From Euborellia annulipes (taxonomy: Eukaryota; Arthropoda; Insecta; Dermaptera; Anisolabididae): DNA of 64,000 bases. The position numbers and the translations under genes are program-made. Where the stretch lies: the NCBI GenBank assembly GCA_023213315.1, contig JAKCPI010016853.1, positions 30,160-94,159 on the forward strand, in the 5' to 3' direction. The stretch's first letter is position 1. Each line of letters opens with the position of its first letter. Below, in pieces: positions 33,263 through 45,296 of the stretch. The notes below the pieces were generated by a model that was not told the DNA's origin, made no database searches, and saw only the letters and a program-made list of their open reading frames with translations.

Positions 33263-34128
33263 ATAAATAGCTTCAAATCCGCGTGCACATCGAACTATCA
33301 GACAGCAAGGGCTGAAAATCAGCATAAGTAACTTTTATAAATTTCTATATTATGACCTTTTGACGACCTCGTCGATTGACATGGTAGTAGGTATATTTGA
33401 ATTAATCTTTCATTAAAATTAAATATTATACATCGTCAAAACATCATACAAAGGATTATAAAAATTTTCTTTAAAAAAAATCTTGCAATATCAAATTTGG
33501 TATGGAATTGGTATGTAATGGGGTTGGAAATAAAGAATTTTATTTAACAATTACCAGATTAGACGTCCGAAGTTCGTAGGATATGGTGCAGGAACAGCCA
33601 AAAATGAAAGGATATGAATGCTTTTGGTGAAAAGTTTGGAGTTTTGAAGGTCCAACGTATGTTTTGTTGTTTCTACAAATAATATACAAAATAATACAGT
33701 TATTCAATTAGGGATACGAATATATGATTCATAGGGACCTAAAAGACTTACAATTGTTATAGTGCCCAGATTTGATTATGTATATAGCGGTAGATCACAC
33801 AAGTGATGAAATGATATAAAATATGGCAGTTATCATTTATTCATTTATTCTAGATTCTTCGTGATGGGTTGTGAGAATTATCATTTATTCTAGATTCTTC
33901 GTGATGGGTTTCTGATAGTGGCTGATTCTTGCTTGTAATGAAGTGCAGGAACAGCCAAAAATGCAGGGATATGAATGCTTGCGTTGCTCCTCAATGAAAA
34001 TCGTTTGTTAATAATATATATACGTTCCTAAAAAAAATTAAAATATTTTGAGGTTGATTAATATAATATATACCCCACGAGGTCGAGAAATTAAAACTAT
34101 TGGCATTGCCAATTTTGTTAATTTTTAA
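33263..34128. other. Unique DNA with two short duplications
   Basis: GGAACAGCCAAAAATG with GATATGAATGCTT occurs at about 33588 and 33946. TCATTTATTCTAGATTCTTC with GTGATGGGTT occurs twice in tandem at about 33838-33910. No gene is seen. Confidence 0.6.
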
Positions 34129-34200
34129 AAGGGTTAGAGTTCGAATCCTAGGCAACCGATGAAAATTTATTTAAATCAAATGGATTGGATACAAATTGGT
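34129..34200 (+). repeat. SINE fragment with box-B-like motif
   Basis: AGAGTTCGAATCCTA is a good tRNA box B. It is followed by AATTTATTTAAATCAAATGG and the GGATACAAATTGG block of the SINE hairpin region. The box A half and tail are absent. Confidence 0.5.
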
Positions 34201-34232
34201 ACAAATACAAGTTTTTGGAGTATGTTTATTTG

Positions 34233-34520
34233 TTAGTGGGCAGGGGCGTAAATAACACCCCCACAGACCCCGCAATGCGAGGGTCAATATTAAGTCTCAC
34301 CCATGTGTTTTCTTCTTGTGATTATTTCATTGTTTTTATAAAAGAAAAAAAAAAATCTTTATTGAAATTTTTCTAGGTTTGAACCATGAAAGGACATAAT
34401 ATTTTTTTTATAAAAACAATGAAATAATCACAAGTAGAAAACACATGGATGGGTCTTAATATTGTCCCTCACTGTACCTGCGGGGGCGCCAGTCAATGTA
34501 GTCACGCCCCTGTTAATGGG
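34233..34520. mobile_element. hAT MITE (34241-34512) that is nearly all inverted repeat
   Basis: Ends CAGGGGCGTA / TCACGCCCCTG are flanked by TTAGTGGG and TTAATGGG (7 of 8). Pairing continues for about 120 bp on each side, including ATTATTTCATTGTTTTTATA and its complement. A related hairpin without the C/G-rich ends lies at 55319-55438. Confidence 0.8.
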
Positions 34521-35288
34521 CCAAACGTCCCATGGTCATTTATTTTTTTAATTTTATTTGGCATCAACCTTGATAAGACCTATCTCTACAACCTTGATTT
34601 TGCCAAAAAAATTTAAATATCCATTTTTAAGTATAAATTAAACATTTTTCTAATGGAAATAATTGAATTTAATTACGTACTAAGAAAAAAGTGTGAATGT
34701 GAATAATTAATTAATTAATATGTAGATTGAATGTTAATAGGATGTTATTATGTTTTTTCTTAACTAAAATTCATTAATAAAAAGAACCTATATTAGATTA
34801 AAATAAATTATTCAAAAAAAAAAAAAAACGTGTTTAAGTTAATGATATTTTTCTGTTTAGTTTCATTAAATAGTTTTTTTTCTGTACCAGTGTGTTTGTC
34901 ATCTGTAATCCATAATGCTGACCACATAATATTGGGAAATTCAGGAGTGAATGCTGCTCTTGGAGTGACACTTTCTTCTGGATTGACCAAATTGTTAGTA
35001 GGACCGAATTGTTACTAGGAAGTTGATCCATACAATGCATCTTCTTAAATCTTTCAAATTTTCTTCGTTCTTTCAAGTAGCTTGCGTCCCGTGGTATTCA
35101 TAGAGTTTCAGATCTCATACTTTTACAAGCATCACCAAAAAAATAAATAATGATCTGAAACGGAATAAAAGAATTATTATGTTTGCTATGGGTCTCCACT
35201 ATGAAAATATTTAAGAATAGAAATATACATTCTAATTTCAATTTCATTTTTAATTGGAATCTGGCTTGAAGATTTTAGAAAAAAATGG
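34521..35288. other. AT-rich DNA, nothing recognised
   Basis: Frames on both strands at about 34808-35076 overlap each other, and none has a domain. Confidence 0.45.
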
Positions 35289-35731
35289 TGATATGAATAA
35301 GGCGGAGTCAAAAAAAAATTGCAAGACATATGCAGCCAAAATTATTTCTTTTATGCCGTTCCAGGCTGACGTTTCGGCCACTGGTCTAGGCCATCTTCAG
35401 AGCCAGAGGCGAGAATAAATGAAAATTAAAAATTTGGCTAATCTTTACTATAAGACGCCAAGCCACCCAGAATCTTTTTTTTTTTTAACAACTTGCAGGA
35501 GTCCCAGACCTAATTGTTTCGGTCCTTCGGGATGCAGTTCGGTTTCCTTCGATTAAAAAAAAATTAAAAACAACTAGGGAATGTAGAGCTAACAAAAGAG
35601 TGAACTAGTGAAGTGTAAGCCAGCGCCCGAGCTTGGCTGGCGTCTTATAGTAAAGATTAACCAAAAATTTCAGCGACACACATTCGCATGAACGGAAGAG
35701 CTCATAAGGACAACGAAATAATGATATGAAT
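35289..35731 (+). mobile_element. Foldback element F6 with strong hammerhead-like core
   Basis: A 10 bp repeat (TGATATGAAT) flanks element 35299-35721. The minus strand at 35400-35371 reads CTGAAGA, T, GGCC, nine-base loop, GGCC, GAAAC, then GTCAGCC. An inner pair around CTAATCTTTACTATAAGACG (35438-35457 and 35643-35662) forms the hairpin. The right arm lacks the matching core, so this copy is asymmetrical. The GGCTGT leader is not clear here. Confidence 0.65.
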
Positions 35732-36757
35732 GAAAATTCTTATAAAAAAAAAAAACAGTTTAACGATGTAGAATATGGGTGAAAATTAGGACCGATTCAT
35801 AAGAGGGTTAAAAATAATAAAACGTTTTCATTCTATCCTTATGCTAAAACAACAGCTAGGGAAAAAATTTTAATCTCAACTAGCAGTCTCAAATAATTGT
35901 CTCCATTCTTCTGTCCTCGCCCCCATTCCTGCGATGCGGGGTCGGCGGACCTCTCTTTTTCCCTCAAATCCTATCATGCGTTTTTGCGATCGGAAGAAAA
36001 AGAACAGGCCGGTCCGTCGCAAGGTCTGAGGCCTGTTGAAAAGACGAAGAAAGAGATAGACATACAAAGTACTGAAGGGCTATCTGTCCCAACTCAGGCA
36101 GCTCGTGGTCGCCATCCACGTGCCCACAAGATGTGGGTCCCTGAGCGAAAATAATTGTTATTAAATATTTATAGAAAAAAAGTTTCTTCTAAGATTGACA
36201 TTTATTGCCTTTAAAGAGTGCATACATATCTTCTATGTGTAATTGTTTGATATATAATTAGAATATATCATTTTTTACCCATATTAAAACTACTTAATAT
36301 ATGATATATAAAATTAACTATATATTTTAAATAATTGCAAGACAAAATCAATTTTAATACCAAATAAGAAATAGGTTAACTAGAGAGAATTTGTTAAAAA
36401 TAATTATTTTACCAACCTGATAATTTTCTTCTATCCTTCCTTATTTGGTGAATTTTTTTAAATTGCTAGTGGAGTATTTTAATCCTTATGACATATTATT
36501 ATTGAGAAAAAAGAGATTGAAAGGATTTCTTCTGATCTATTTGATGTCAGCTGGATGTCAGTCCCTGCGCATGCGCAGCGCGCCAGCGCGCCTGCATTTC
36601 TCTTGATAGATGCGCGCTCTTCATTTGAATTTAATAAGAGAATTAATTTCTAAAGGGAGATATAGGAAAGTCTAGTTGAGTCTGTCGTTTCTTATTTGCC
36701 GGGTCTCTGAAAAATCAAAATATCTTTTTTAATTATTAGTAAAATAAACCATTCGTT
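35732..36757. other. Unique DNA with a GC-rich patch
   Basis: A moderately GC-rich part (35905-36145) has overlapping 63- and 85-codon frames on opposite strands without domains. A CpG-rich patch at 36560-36615 is listed separately. The rest is AT-rich. Confidence 0.4.
36560..36615. promoter_or_regulatory. CpG-rich patch with NRF1-type palindrome
   Basis: TGCGCATGCGCA (36566-36577) is a perfect match to the NRF1 / erect wing consensus YGCGCAYGCGCR. It is followed by a GCGCGCCAGCGCGCC segment. Such motifs are found in CpG-rich promoters and enhancers. No exon is identified next to it, so a promoter role is speculative. Confidence 0.25.
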
Positions 36758-36850
36758 TAAGAAATCTGGTGTGACTGGTCGCACAGAACACAACTTTTTC
36801 TTACCTTCGGTAATCGAAAGTAGTGTTCTGTGCTTGTCACACCAGATTTT
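36758..36850. repeat. Solo R1 3' hairpin
   Basis: AAATCTGGTGTGACTGGTCG pairs with CTTGTCACACCAGATTTTT across a short loop holding TTACCTTCGGTAAT. It directly abuts another R1 start at 36848, giving a hairpin at both sides of the next copy. Confidence 0.8.
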
Positions 36851-37336
36851 TACTTTCTCTTATCTCCAAGGGCGGTCCTAGCCTTCACATTTTGGGGGGG
36901 GTCACTGTTTGTTTTTTTTTTGAATTTTTATATTAAAATTAGAATGGGCCTGGACCCCAATAAATATAATATTAATCAAAGTATGAGTATCGATTTCAGT
37001 CTTTTCCAAATTTCTCTAAATTCGCCCTAATGATTTTGATTAACATTAAAAAATCAATTATTTTTTAAATGCTCTTTCAAATGTATATTCTCATTTTGCT
37101 CTTGAAATCTTTTGAAGACCACTTTACTCTTGTACTTCATAGAAAAGATAGGAGAAATGGTTGCCTATAACAAAATATAAATATTTTCCTAAGTATATAA
37201 ATTTTACATCTTCAATTCTAATATATCGGCGGAAACTAATCATATGACAACACAAAAATCTGGTGTGACAAGCACAGAACACAACTTTCGATTACCTAAG
37301 TTATGTGCTGTGCGATCAGTCATACCAGATTTTTAA
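36846..37336 (+). repeat. R1 repeat, 5' end replaced by a MITE end
   Basis: R1 starts TTTTTACTTTCTCTTATCTC and is cut at 36867 by a hAT-type end (CAAGGGCGGTCCTAGCC plus G-run). R1 resumes near 36985 with TTTTCCAAATTTCTCTAAA-like sequence, then the ATGGTTGCC block and the 3' hairpin (37259-37336), which has lost part of its loop. Confidence 0.7.
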
Positions 37337-39183
37337 ATTATTGTCATTTAATTTAATGTTGTCCATATATTTAAAGAAAATTCGAATGCTTTCTGTCAAA
37401 AATATGATAAAAGGAAATATTTAATATTTATAAATATTGGCTCTCTGACTTGTGGTCCCGAATGGAATACAATGCATTCACAATAAAATTTCCAGCACTC
37501 GGGTAGTGTCGGTCCAGCAAGCAAGATTGCCCTCAGGCCTGATTCGCCACTGCCTTGGATTCGAGCCTTTTATTTGTCTAAGCGATCCACTAATTATTAT
37601 TTTTTTTTTAATTAGGGAGATGCACTCCCTACCTTTCTACAAAAGTGCCCTAATTCAACGTCGAACAATACAATCGAGGGAGAACGAGCTCTCTATGAGT
37701 AGGTGTATCTGTTTCCATTTGATTCAACTTAAACATCAATACATGGACATCTATTATTTTACTATTAATTATAAATAGGGAAAAGTTTTAATTATCAATA
37801 TTTATGATGATTATAATGACTATTAGATTTTTTCTCTAATTAGTTTCATTAGTTTTCCATGTCTTTGATATACCCTTAGGATATTGATGTGTATACTTAT
37901 TATAATAATATAATAGTTATATTGTATTTTTATGTAAAACTAGATGGAAGGGAAAATATCCTCTGATTTACTAGATGATTAGTCTCATTTATATAAAATA
38001 GTAACGAAATTTTTTACAATTAATATTAGTTAATTATAATTGGTTTGGTTTGGGATTTACATAACAAATTTAGCTTGACGCACATATAGACGTACATACA
38101 AGGATAATATTGAAGTCCTAAGAAAAGGCTTGAATTGTAAATTTTGTTATAAGAACAAACTGGAAAAGAAAAAAGAATTTAATTCAATTTAATTGAGAAA
38201 ATTGAGTCAGAAGAATCTATCATAAATTTAACCTTTTTTTTTTTCAATTTCAATCCATTCTAGACATCTCAATATTTGAGTCACAGGCGTAATAAATATT
38301 TTTTGATATTTTTTCTACCAGTTTTTCATGTTACCAATCTCAATCGTTTATGGTAAAAATGCATTAGAAATGACCAGAACGGAAAATTGGCAAGTCTCGA
38401 TTCTCTAATAAAAAACAATCGACTCTTTTGTAACGAGTTCGAAATATTATTATTAAACTAAAAGAGTTCGAGGATCATGATAAGAATAAAATATTAATCG
38501 ATAAAGTAAATAAAATTTATTGAAAATTTTCTTTAGGTGAGCTTATTATTAATAGAGTAGTGTGTGCTGTGATACCTGAATTCTAACGGTTTTAAAAATA
38601 TTTTTTATAAGCTTAAACCTCTTATTATTGATTCTTTACTGTATGCCATTTATATTCTAATAAATTTATTATTTAACAAATATCAATTATTTTGATTGAA
38701 ACTGAAATTTTGCCTAAAAATTTTATTGAATTTTAAATTCTTTGTATATTAGGGTTTATACTAAAATTTTTAGAAAGTTGCTGTGACATCCCGTCCTGTG
38801 GAAGGGACGTAAAGAAGGTTCACTCTCAGTGATGTATTCTTTGAAAGGAGTAGGTGCTGAGAGAGTCCCTCCTCAAATTAGGACATCCTCCTAGCATAGA
38901 AGAGTTTGGATAAAAGGAACCAGACATAAGGATTAGCTCGTTAGCTAGAAATGAATGCAGGAGGAGGAGAAGTTAGGAAATAATGTAACTACACAGGGTG
39001 CCAGAGGTTTGAGGTGTGTGTCTTCGTGCACGAAAGCACCTCGGGTAAATGAATAGAGATCCCGATAGGAATTTCAAATAAAAATAAATAATAACTAAAA
39101 TTTTTGTAAACGTCAATGAAAATTTCTAATTAGCTGGGGGGAGGGGGGGGGGGGCAAAACCACGCACCGAGAAAAGGTACTGC
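37337..39183. other. Mostly unique AT-rich DNA
   Basis: The part at 38780-39065 is less AT-rich and unlike any repeat here. A G-run at 39137-39153 lies just before the R1 copy. A 108-codon frame at 37452-37778 has no recognised domain. Confidence 0.4.
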
Positions 39184-39880
39184 TTTTTTACTTTCTCTTA
39201 CCTATGTATATATGTAATATATATATAGAGAGAAAGTATTGGATTCATGTCAAAAATTCGATGTCGAGATTTTGATGGATCTTCACGTTTTGAGGTCCCC
39301 TGAATCCAAAAAAGTGGTTTTCGCGACATGGTCTGTCTGTGTGTCTGTGTGTGTCTGTCTGTGTGTGTGTGTGTCTGTGAACAAAATATCTCAAGAACGA
39401 AAAGAGCTAAGAGGTTGAAATTTTATATTTAAGTTAGGCACCCCCATGGGACGTGACACGAAGCTTTTGAACAAAATCGACCAAAAAGTACTAGCACTTT
39501 ACTGATTCACTTTTTCAGTTTTTTTTCGATTTTCTCAAAATTTGCTCCAACGATTTTTTTAAAATTCAAAAATCAATTATTTTTTAGATTCTCTATAAAA
39601 TGTATATTCTCATTTTGTGATTGAAATCTTCTGAAGACCACTTTACTCTTGTACTCCATAGAAAAGATAGGAGAAATGGTTGCCATGGTATCAAAATATA
39701 AATATTTTCCCATACTTATAAATTTTACACTTATAAATTTTACATCTTGAATTCAATTGTACCCTACTGTCGGAAACTAAATACATGTCGACACAAAAAT
39801 CTGGTGACAAGCACAGTACACAACTTTCGATTACCGAAGTAAGAGAAAGTTGTGTGCTGTCCAGTCACACCAGATTTTTC
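39184..39880 (+). repeat. R1 repeat, best full-length copy
   Basis: About 695 bp. The order is: 5' hairpin ACTTTCTCTTACC...AGAGAGAAAGT; module GATTCATGTCAAAAATTCGA to GGTCCCCTGAATCC; tract of TCTGTCTGTGTG; AAGAACGAAAAGAGCTAAG; AGTACTAGCACTTTACTGAT; ATTCTCATTTTG; GCCATGGTATC; and the 3' hairpin ATCTGGTGACAAG...CAGTCACACCAGAT. The 5' start and the 3' hairpin interior share GGTAAGAGAAAGT in inverted orientation. It is non-coding. A short tandem slip (CTTATAAATTTTACA) lies at 39715-39744. Confidence 0.85.
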
Positions 39881-40254
39881 ATAGATATATTGTGATTAAC
39901 CACTTTGCCGCTTGAAATCTAGCCAGTCTAAACATAACCTGTCACATCTCCAAACCTCTTAGTTAACGAAGCTCTCTGAGTTGGGAAAATGAGGTGAAAA
40001 GGCAATATTTTTGGCTTTTTACTTAGAACTTGTGAAAACATGTGAAACGTCATGTTCAAAAGCGAGTTCTCAGTCGATATTGTCACTGTTAAGCTTCAAA
40101 TTTGTGTGGTGCGCTTCCTCATTATCTTTTGTTTATAAAAGTATGAGACGCTTTTGCTAAGAATCGTTGAAATGGGCACCATTTTTGGGGGCAAAGTCAA
40201 GCATTGTTTTATTTTATTTTTTCTGAAATATCTTTTTTATAAATGGTCCTGCAA
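39881..40254. other. Unique DNA
   Basis: Nothing recognised. A 101-codon frame starting at 40154 runs into the next inverted repeat and has no domain. Confidence 0.4.
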
Positions 40255-40499
40255 TATATCGCCTGCTGAGAATGCTGAGTGGCGAAAGTCCGAAAATTCA
40301 ATTTTTGAGTTAAGCCTAGCAAACGTTAAAACGTCTCCTCTTTTAGGCGCCAAAGTGACGAAAATATATTTCCATTCTTCGCTATTGATTCTGGCCTATT
40401 TATTTGATTTAAATGTATATGTTTATAAAACTTTCAAACGCCTTTTCTCGAATTGTTGAATTTCGGACTTTCGCTACTATGAATCTCAGCAGGCGATAT
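40255..40499. repeat. Inverted-repeat element
   Basis: ATATCGCCTGCTGAGA near 40256 and the arm through GGCGAAAGTCCGAAAATTCA are inverted at 40455-40499. The 100 bp on the right side of the loop recur at 3946-4063. Confidence 0.65.
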
Positions 40500-41761
40500 G
40501 CCGATGTCTCTTTTTGGTGTGTTTTGCAAATTCGTGTTTAATTAAAATGTGTAATGGACTTTCAGATTGTGTTCTGCATCTTTTCATCTCCATTGAATTG
40601 AAAAACCAAAGATTGAAGTTTATTAAACAAATATGCACATACTTTAAATATAATACCTTGGTATGCCAGAATTTTAAAATTCCCCATTAAATTCAAATTA
40701 GTCTCAATTACAATATCTTATTTCCTCACTAATTTTGTTGTTGTTGTTCAAATTTAAATTTCAAAAAAATCTACCTCTCAGGTGAAAGAGAAAGAAAGAA
40801 GAAGAAAGATAGAAAGAAAGAGCAGCGTGTCAAATTTTATTAATGAAGCCTCGGATAGCAGCAGCAGCCATCAAACAAAAGGGGGACCGAAAGGCAGACA
40901 AAAAGGGGGCCCAGACAAAGGGGCCGGGGCGCCAGGGGCCCCCAATTGACCAGCAAGCTATCTCAATCGCACTTGCTTGCGTTAATTATTTGACACAGCT
41001 TGACTCTCTATCTCTCTCTATCTCTCAGCCGTACCTGGGGCCTGTAACATTAACGGAATTAACGCCGCCAATCTTTAACAAGAGTCGCGGGCCAATCTCG
41101 TTTCAAAAATGAAACAGCCGCCTCTCCCCTCTCTTTCTCTCAAAATTACTTTAAATTTGACCGTAATTAATATGGACGAGCGACGCCGGCCTATCATCGT
41201 TAGATAAAGAATTTCTTTTTTGAATAAACCCTTTCAAAATTATATCATTCATCAGAATCAAATTGAAAAAAAAAAAATATAATTCAAATAATTTCCAAGA
41301 TTAAATTAGAGGTGAGCTAAGAATTTTTTTTTTTTCTTTTTTTCATTTAAAAAGATTGATAATTTATTCTTTAATAACGTCTATTATTAGATATTAAAAT
41401 TGTTATTAAGACGGGAAAATGTTGGAGGTATTACATATATAAATTTTAAATTATTATAATAACATTTTTAATATAGCATTTTAGATTGTAATCAGTAAAA
41501 GATTATTTTTTGAAATTTGTATGTTGAAAAGGTTGTAAGAAAAGCCGAAATCAAATTTATTTATTTAATAAATTAATTAAAAGTGTATCGGTAAAAAAAA
41601 AAACATGATGTAGGCCTAATAAGTCAGTAATTTGAATATTTGAATATAAATAACAAAACCTAACTTCAAAAACTCTTGAAATATTTAGTAATTTTTATAC
41701 ATTTTTTTATTTAAACTAGCCAGGATTTTTTTTTAAGTAATCTAATCTGTCAAATTAAAAA
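40500..41761. other. Unique DNA with a GC-rich island
   Basis: At 40785-41215 there is a GA-rich tract, then a GC-rich, repeat-free stretch (AGCAGCAGCAGCC, GGGGCCGGGGCGCC, AACGCCGCC). An 89-codon frame at 40843 has no domain. Its composition suggests a conserved non-coding element, which is inference only. The rest is AT-rich. Confidence 0.4.
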
Positions 41762-41905
41762 CTCGCGGCAAAAGCTCGGATTGGTGACTCAGAGCAATCA
41801 GCGTGTCGACAGTCCCCTGGTAGCCATCGAAACGTTGTATTCAAAATATACAGTATATAAATAAATCCACCCCTAAAAGGCCTATGCAGCCGAAATATTT
41901 TTTAC
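41762..41905 (+). repeat. Decayed SINE with possible 5S-like head
   Basis: CTCGGATTGGTGACT (41776-41790) resembles the 5S rRNA box C. CCCTGGTAGCCAT and CTAAAAGGCCTATGCAGCCGAA downstream match the tail of the element at 60231. The upstream spacing is shorter than in 5S, so this assignment leans on 60231. Confidence 0.4.
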
Positions 41906-42005
41906 AATAAAAAAACATTTTAAAATTTAAAAATTACAATTTTCTTCTAATAATAGAGGAGGCCTATGTATTTTAATTTTACATACAATGTATAGTAATT
42001 TTTGT

Positions 42006-42236
42006 TAAAAACTGTGTTGTAATTTTCGAAAGCAGTTTGGGATTAATAGAACCACGTCAAATTAAGTACGGTAGCTTAAAAAAGTAAGTAGTCGAGATGG
42101 TAAAGGCATCGTACAAGTTCATATATGAAAGGAAGAAACCAAGAGCTCGAGTTCAAATCCCTCGAAGGACAAGTTTTTTCTCGCTCGTACTTTCTAAATG
42201 CTTTCGAAAATTACAATACATTTGTAAACGGTTTTT
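42006..42236. repeat. Inverted repeat enclosing a tRNA-like sequence
   Basis: TGTAATTTTCGAAAGCA (42017) is inverted at 42200-42216, and pairing continues to AAAAACTG / CGGTTTTT. The loop contains the tRNA-like sequence 42088-42170. Confidence 0.65.
42088..42170 (+). pseudogene. tRNA-like sequence (Ser/Leu-type boxes)
   Basis: TAGTCGAGATGGTAAAGGC fits a box A of serine or leucine tRNA, and GAGTTCAAATCCCTC fits box B. The region between is long enough for a variable arm. The acceptor ends GTAGTCG and GAAGGAC do not pair, so it is not a functional tRNA but a relic or SINE head. Confidence 0.5.
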
Positions 42237-42889
42237 GTAGACTTACTAAATTTAGTGTTTTTGTCGGATATATTAGAATTTTTTTTTTTAATTTCTACTA
42301 CTAAAATATATTTTTACGGTGTAACCGAGTTGATTAATAAAATTATATACAAACGTTTCGGTCAATTATTCTATGCTTGTCTTTTTCGCATATAATTATA
42401 AAGGTGTTTTCACAATTTAATTTTCTTATTAAGATAATTTTTTTCAAGATCTCAGACAAAATTTTATATTTAATTCTACTAATCAAATTAAAGCATAAAA
42501 ATACTTTAAACGTAGTGGGATATAATTTTAAAATCAAAATGGCTTAAATAATCACTTAATTGTTTTTAAGAAAAAATGAATAATTATAATATAAGTGTAA
42601 AGGAAGAAAATAATTATAATATGCTTTTTAGAGGACAAAGTGGTTAAGTTCAGAAAAAAAATACGTAGTCGACGAATTGAATAAAAAAAAAAAGACGGAA
42701 TTTGTAAAAATATTCTACTTTTGAATCTGTATATACATATATAATTCAAAATGTCCAAAAACTACTAAATTAATAAAATATTTAAACCCTCTTTTTTAGA
42801 GCAGAGGTAAAGATCCTCCTTCATGTCCGTTAATAGTATTGACCTAGACTCCATTTTTAGCCTAAATAATATAAAGTTTCTGAATGACC
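42237..42889. other. AT-rich DNA, nothing recognised
   Basis: Only short frames without domains. Confidence 0.5.
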
Positions 42890-43071
42890 GAGCTGGAGCT
42901 CGGTACTATTTTTTTATATAAAATTGGAAAAAACTAAAAAAGTACATCAGTAAAGTACTAGTACCCGAGGTTTCCCAAAGACCAGACCTAGCGTAATTTC
43001 ATTTTCGTACCGAAAATAGTTTATATTTAAAATTTGAAAAAAATCGTTAGACCCGTTTTCGAGAACTGATG
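42890..43071 (-). repeat. R1-related fragment
   Basis: AAAAGTACATCAGTAAAGTACTAGTACC and the adjoining TTGGAAAAAACT segment are R1 core in reverse orientation. Beyond it the match becomes weak, and an R1-like tip (ATATATAGGTAAGGGAAAGT) appears after the MITE at about 43521. Confidence 0.55.
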
Positions 43072-43490
43072 CATAGGCGCCGGAACTGGGGGGGGGGGCA
43101 AGGATACATTGCCCCCCCTGGCATCCTACAGGGGGGGGGCAGAGGGGGCAAAATTTCTTTTTTTATTTCATTTATTTTTAAAAATGATATATTTTTACTT
43201 TTGAAAAATAAAATCTTCTAAATTAAAAAAAATTAATAAGACGTCACGTCAAAAAAATTAAAAGAGTAAGAAATTTATTTTTTCCAAATTTTTCGATAAA
43301 ATCACTACCAAATTTTTTAAAATTAAATTTTAATTTTATTAAAATTGTGATTTTATTTAAAATTTTTAAAGTTTTATAGTAGATTTGTTTTTGTTTTATA
43401 CTATTTGAACATATTATATTATTTTAATTTTCTAAAAAAAATTTTTTTGCCCCCCTGATTCAAATTCGTTCAGGCGCCCCTGAACTGATG
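43064..43490 (+). mobile_element. Young hAT MITE (43072-43482), GGCGCC subfamily
   Basis: AACTGATG flanks both sides exactly. Ends are CATAGGCGCCGGAACTGGG and GTTCAGGCGCCCCTG. Long G and C runs sit inside the left end, and the interior is AT-rich. It is very similar to 56441-56845, from which it differs mainly by a roughly 25 bp indel near 43236. Confidence 0.9.
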
Positions 43491-44191
43491 TGCTTACAAA
43501 TAAATATATAAACATAACATATATAGGTAAGGGAAAGTTAAAAATTGAAAATAATATAATTAATAGGGCTAAATGAAATTTTTCTTCTATTTACACGATT
43601 TACATTCAAAAAGTTACAATTTCGCTTTACACGTTTTTCACAGGAAATAAATCGAGGAACAGGCGTATTATGAATTTTGACTTTGAAAAAGTGAACTTAA
43701 CCATTTTGAGTCCTTATCGAGTCAGTTTCATGAAGAAATTTTAATTTTAATAGTTTTTGAGAAATACAAAAGAAGATAAAAAAATTAATGATTTATAAAA
43801 ATTTAAAGGGAGGAAACGCGAGATGGAATGCAAAAAAAAAAAAAAAAGAAAGAGATAGATTTATGGGTATAAATCGAATAAAAAAAGATAAAGATTAAAA
43901 GAAGGAGATAGAAAGGTATAAGAGATCAGGTGTTGAAGTATTAAACTTACGCGAAGATCTTCGGTTTCAGAGCCCCTCAACATGAACATAAAAAGTTCAA
44001 TAAATTCCTTAAACAAATTTTATTCAACTAGGATGGAGTTCCTGCTTTAATAGAATTAATTCCTCAATATATATGCCTTTTGCTTGATAGAACTTAGACA
44101 ACCTAAATGACCGACTACTAATTAAGGTCTGAAAATGAGCAAGATAGAGCAATTAATCGAAATATCCATTAATGATCATTAGGTTTTTTTT
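43491..44191. other. AT-rich DNA
   Basis: Includes an R1-like tip near 43521-43545, an A-run near 43832-43846 and nothing coding. Confidence 0.45.
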
Positions 44192-44222
44192 TATTTCGGC
44201 TGCTGACGCCATTTAGGGGTTT
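44192..44222 (-). repeat. SINE tail motif
   Basis: On the minus strand: CCCCTAAATGGCGTCAGCAGCCGAAAT, matching tails at 41865, 53925 and 4360. Confidence 0.5.
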
Positions 44223-44313
44223 ACCAAATATATTAATTTTACATGTATCGATGAAAACCAGGGGACGTTCCACACGCTGGCTTTTTGGATCCACCCGAGG
44301 TTCCGTTGTGTTC

Positions 44314-44568
44314 GGCATTGCTTCACTGCAACGATCTCGATGGCTGTTGCTCTTCTCTCCGGGGTTGCCTATATTCCAGTCAGCAGTTATACTCTCGGCC
44401 ACCGTTAGCAACAGGCACCAGGATCGCTGCAGTGAAGCTATGCCAATTTTTATAAAAAAAAAAAAATACTTGTACGTGTTTTACGTATTTTTCCTTTTTA
44501 ACACCAAATAAATTTTCGATGAATGTAGGTCCTGAGGATGGGAACGATGCGTTCCCGAAACGTCGACG
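44314..44568 (+). repeat. Foldback relic with the longest hammerhead-like stem
   Basis: GGCATTGCTTCACTGCAACG (44314) is inverted at 44422-44444. From 44422 to 44568 the sequence matches 45995-46141. At 44532-44561 it reads CTGAGGA, T, a perfect 7 bp stem GGGAACG/CGTTCCC with a 3-base loop, then GAAAC and GTCGACG. No flanking repeat was found. Confidence 0.65.
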
Positions 44569-45296
44569 TAATTATTTATCCCCCAATGACCCTTTTTTAC
44601 CAATTACTAATTTAATTAATTTTTTTTCACAAATATTTTCCTGGTTTTTGTTCATTTATATTTGGATTATCCGGATTATCCTTGATCCCAATTAGTCCAG
44701 ATAACCGAATTTTTACTTTTCTTTTAGTAATTTTAATGTATATTATCAAGTCTCTAACTTGTATTATTAAAGTCTTAGTACTTAAAGCAAAACTCCTTTA
44801 AGGAAGAAATTTTAATTAATGTTTCATTTATTTATAAGTGTTTGTTTTATTAATTAAAAGAAAATTGTTATGAAATTTTAATTTTTTCTATTCCAACTTT
44901 ATCTTCTCTTTTTTTATGTGCGCCTCGCTGGGTTTGATGCCATTTTAAAGTCGATTATCAATAAAAAAAAGTAAAAAAGTAAAAAATAGATAAAATAGAA
45001 AAAATTACATTAATTATATTAATTTCCTTCATCCTACTGGTATTGCAAAATGTGGGTAGAGAGCTTTGCTTCAGTGTCTCCCCCCCCCCCCCCTTTTCTC
45101 AGTGGCCGAGAGTATAAAGATACATAATATCAATATTGATAACCATAAAAGTCTTATTATTATTGTATTTATAGGGTTTTGATATTGTTGTAATATTGTT
45201 TTCTTTATAGGCCTACTAGACTAGTTTTATAAATGAATTTAAATTTTGCAACACATTTTATTCCAATGACTTTAACTAAAAGGCCGAAAAAAAATT
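44569..45296. other. AT-rich DNA with a C-run
   Basis: A C-run at 45080-45093 and a TAGGCCTA palindrome at 45209 are the only features noted. Confidence 0.45.

Noticed and set aside
41818..41840. Hammerhead core at CCTGGTAGCCATCGAAACG
   Set aside because: The CTGANGA element is missing and no stem forms; better explained as SINE tail.
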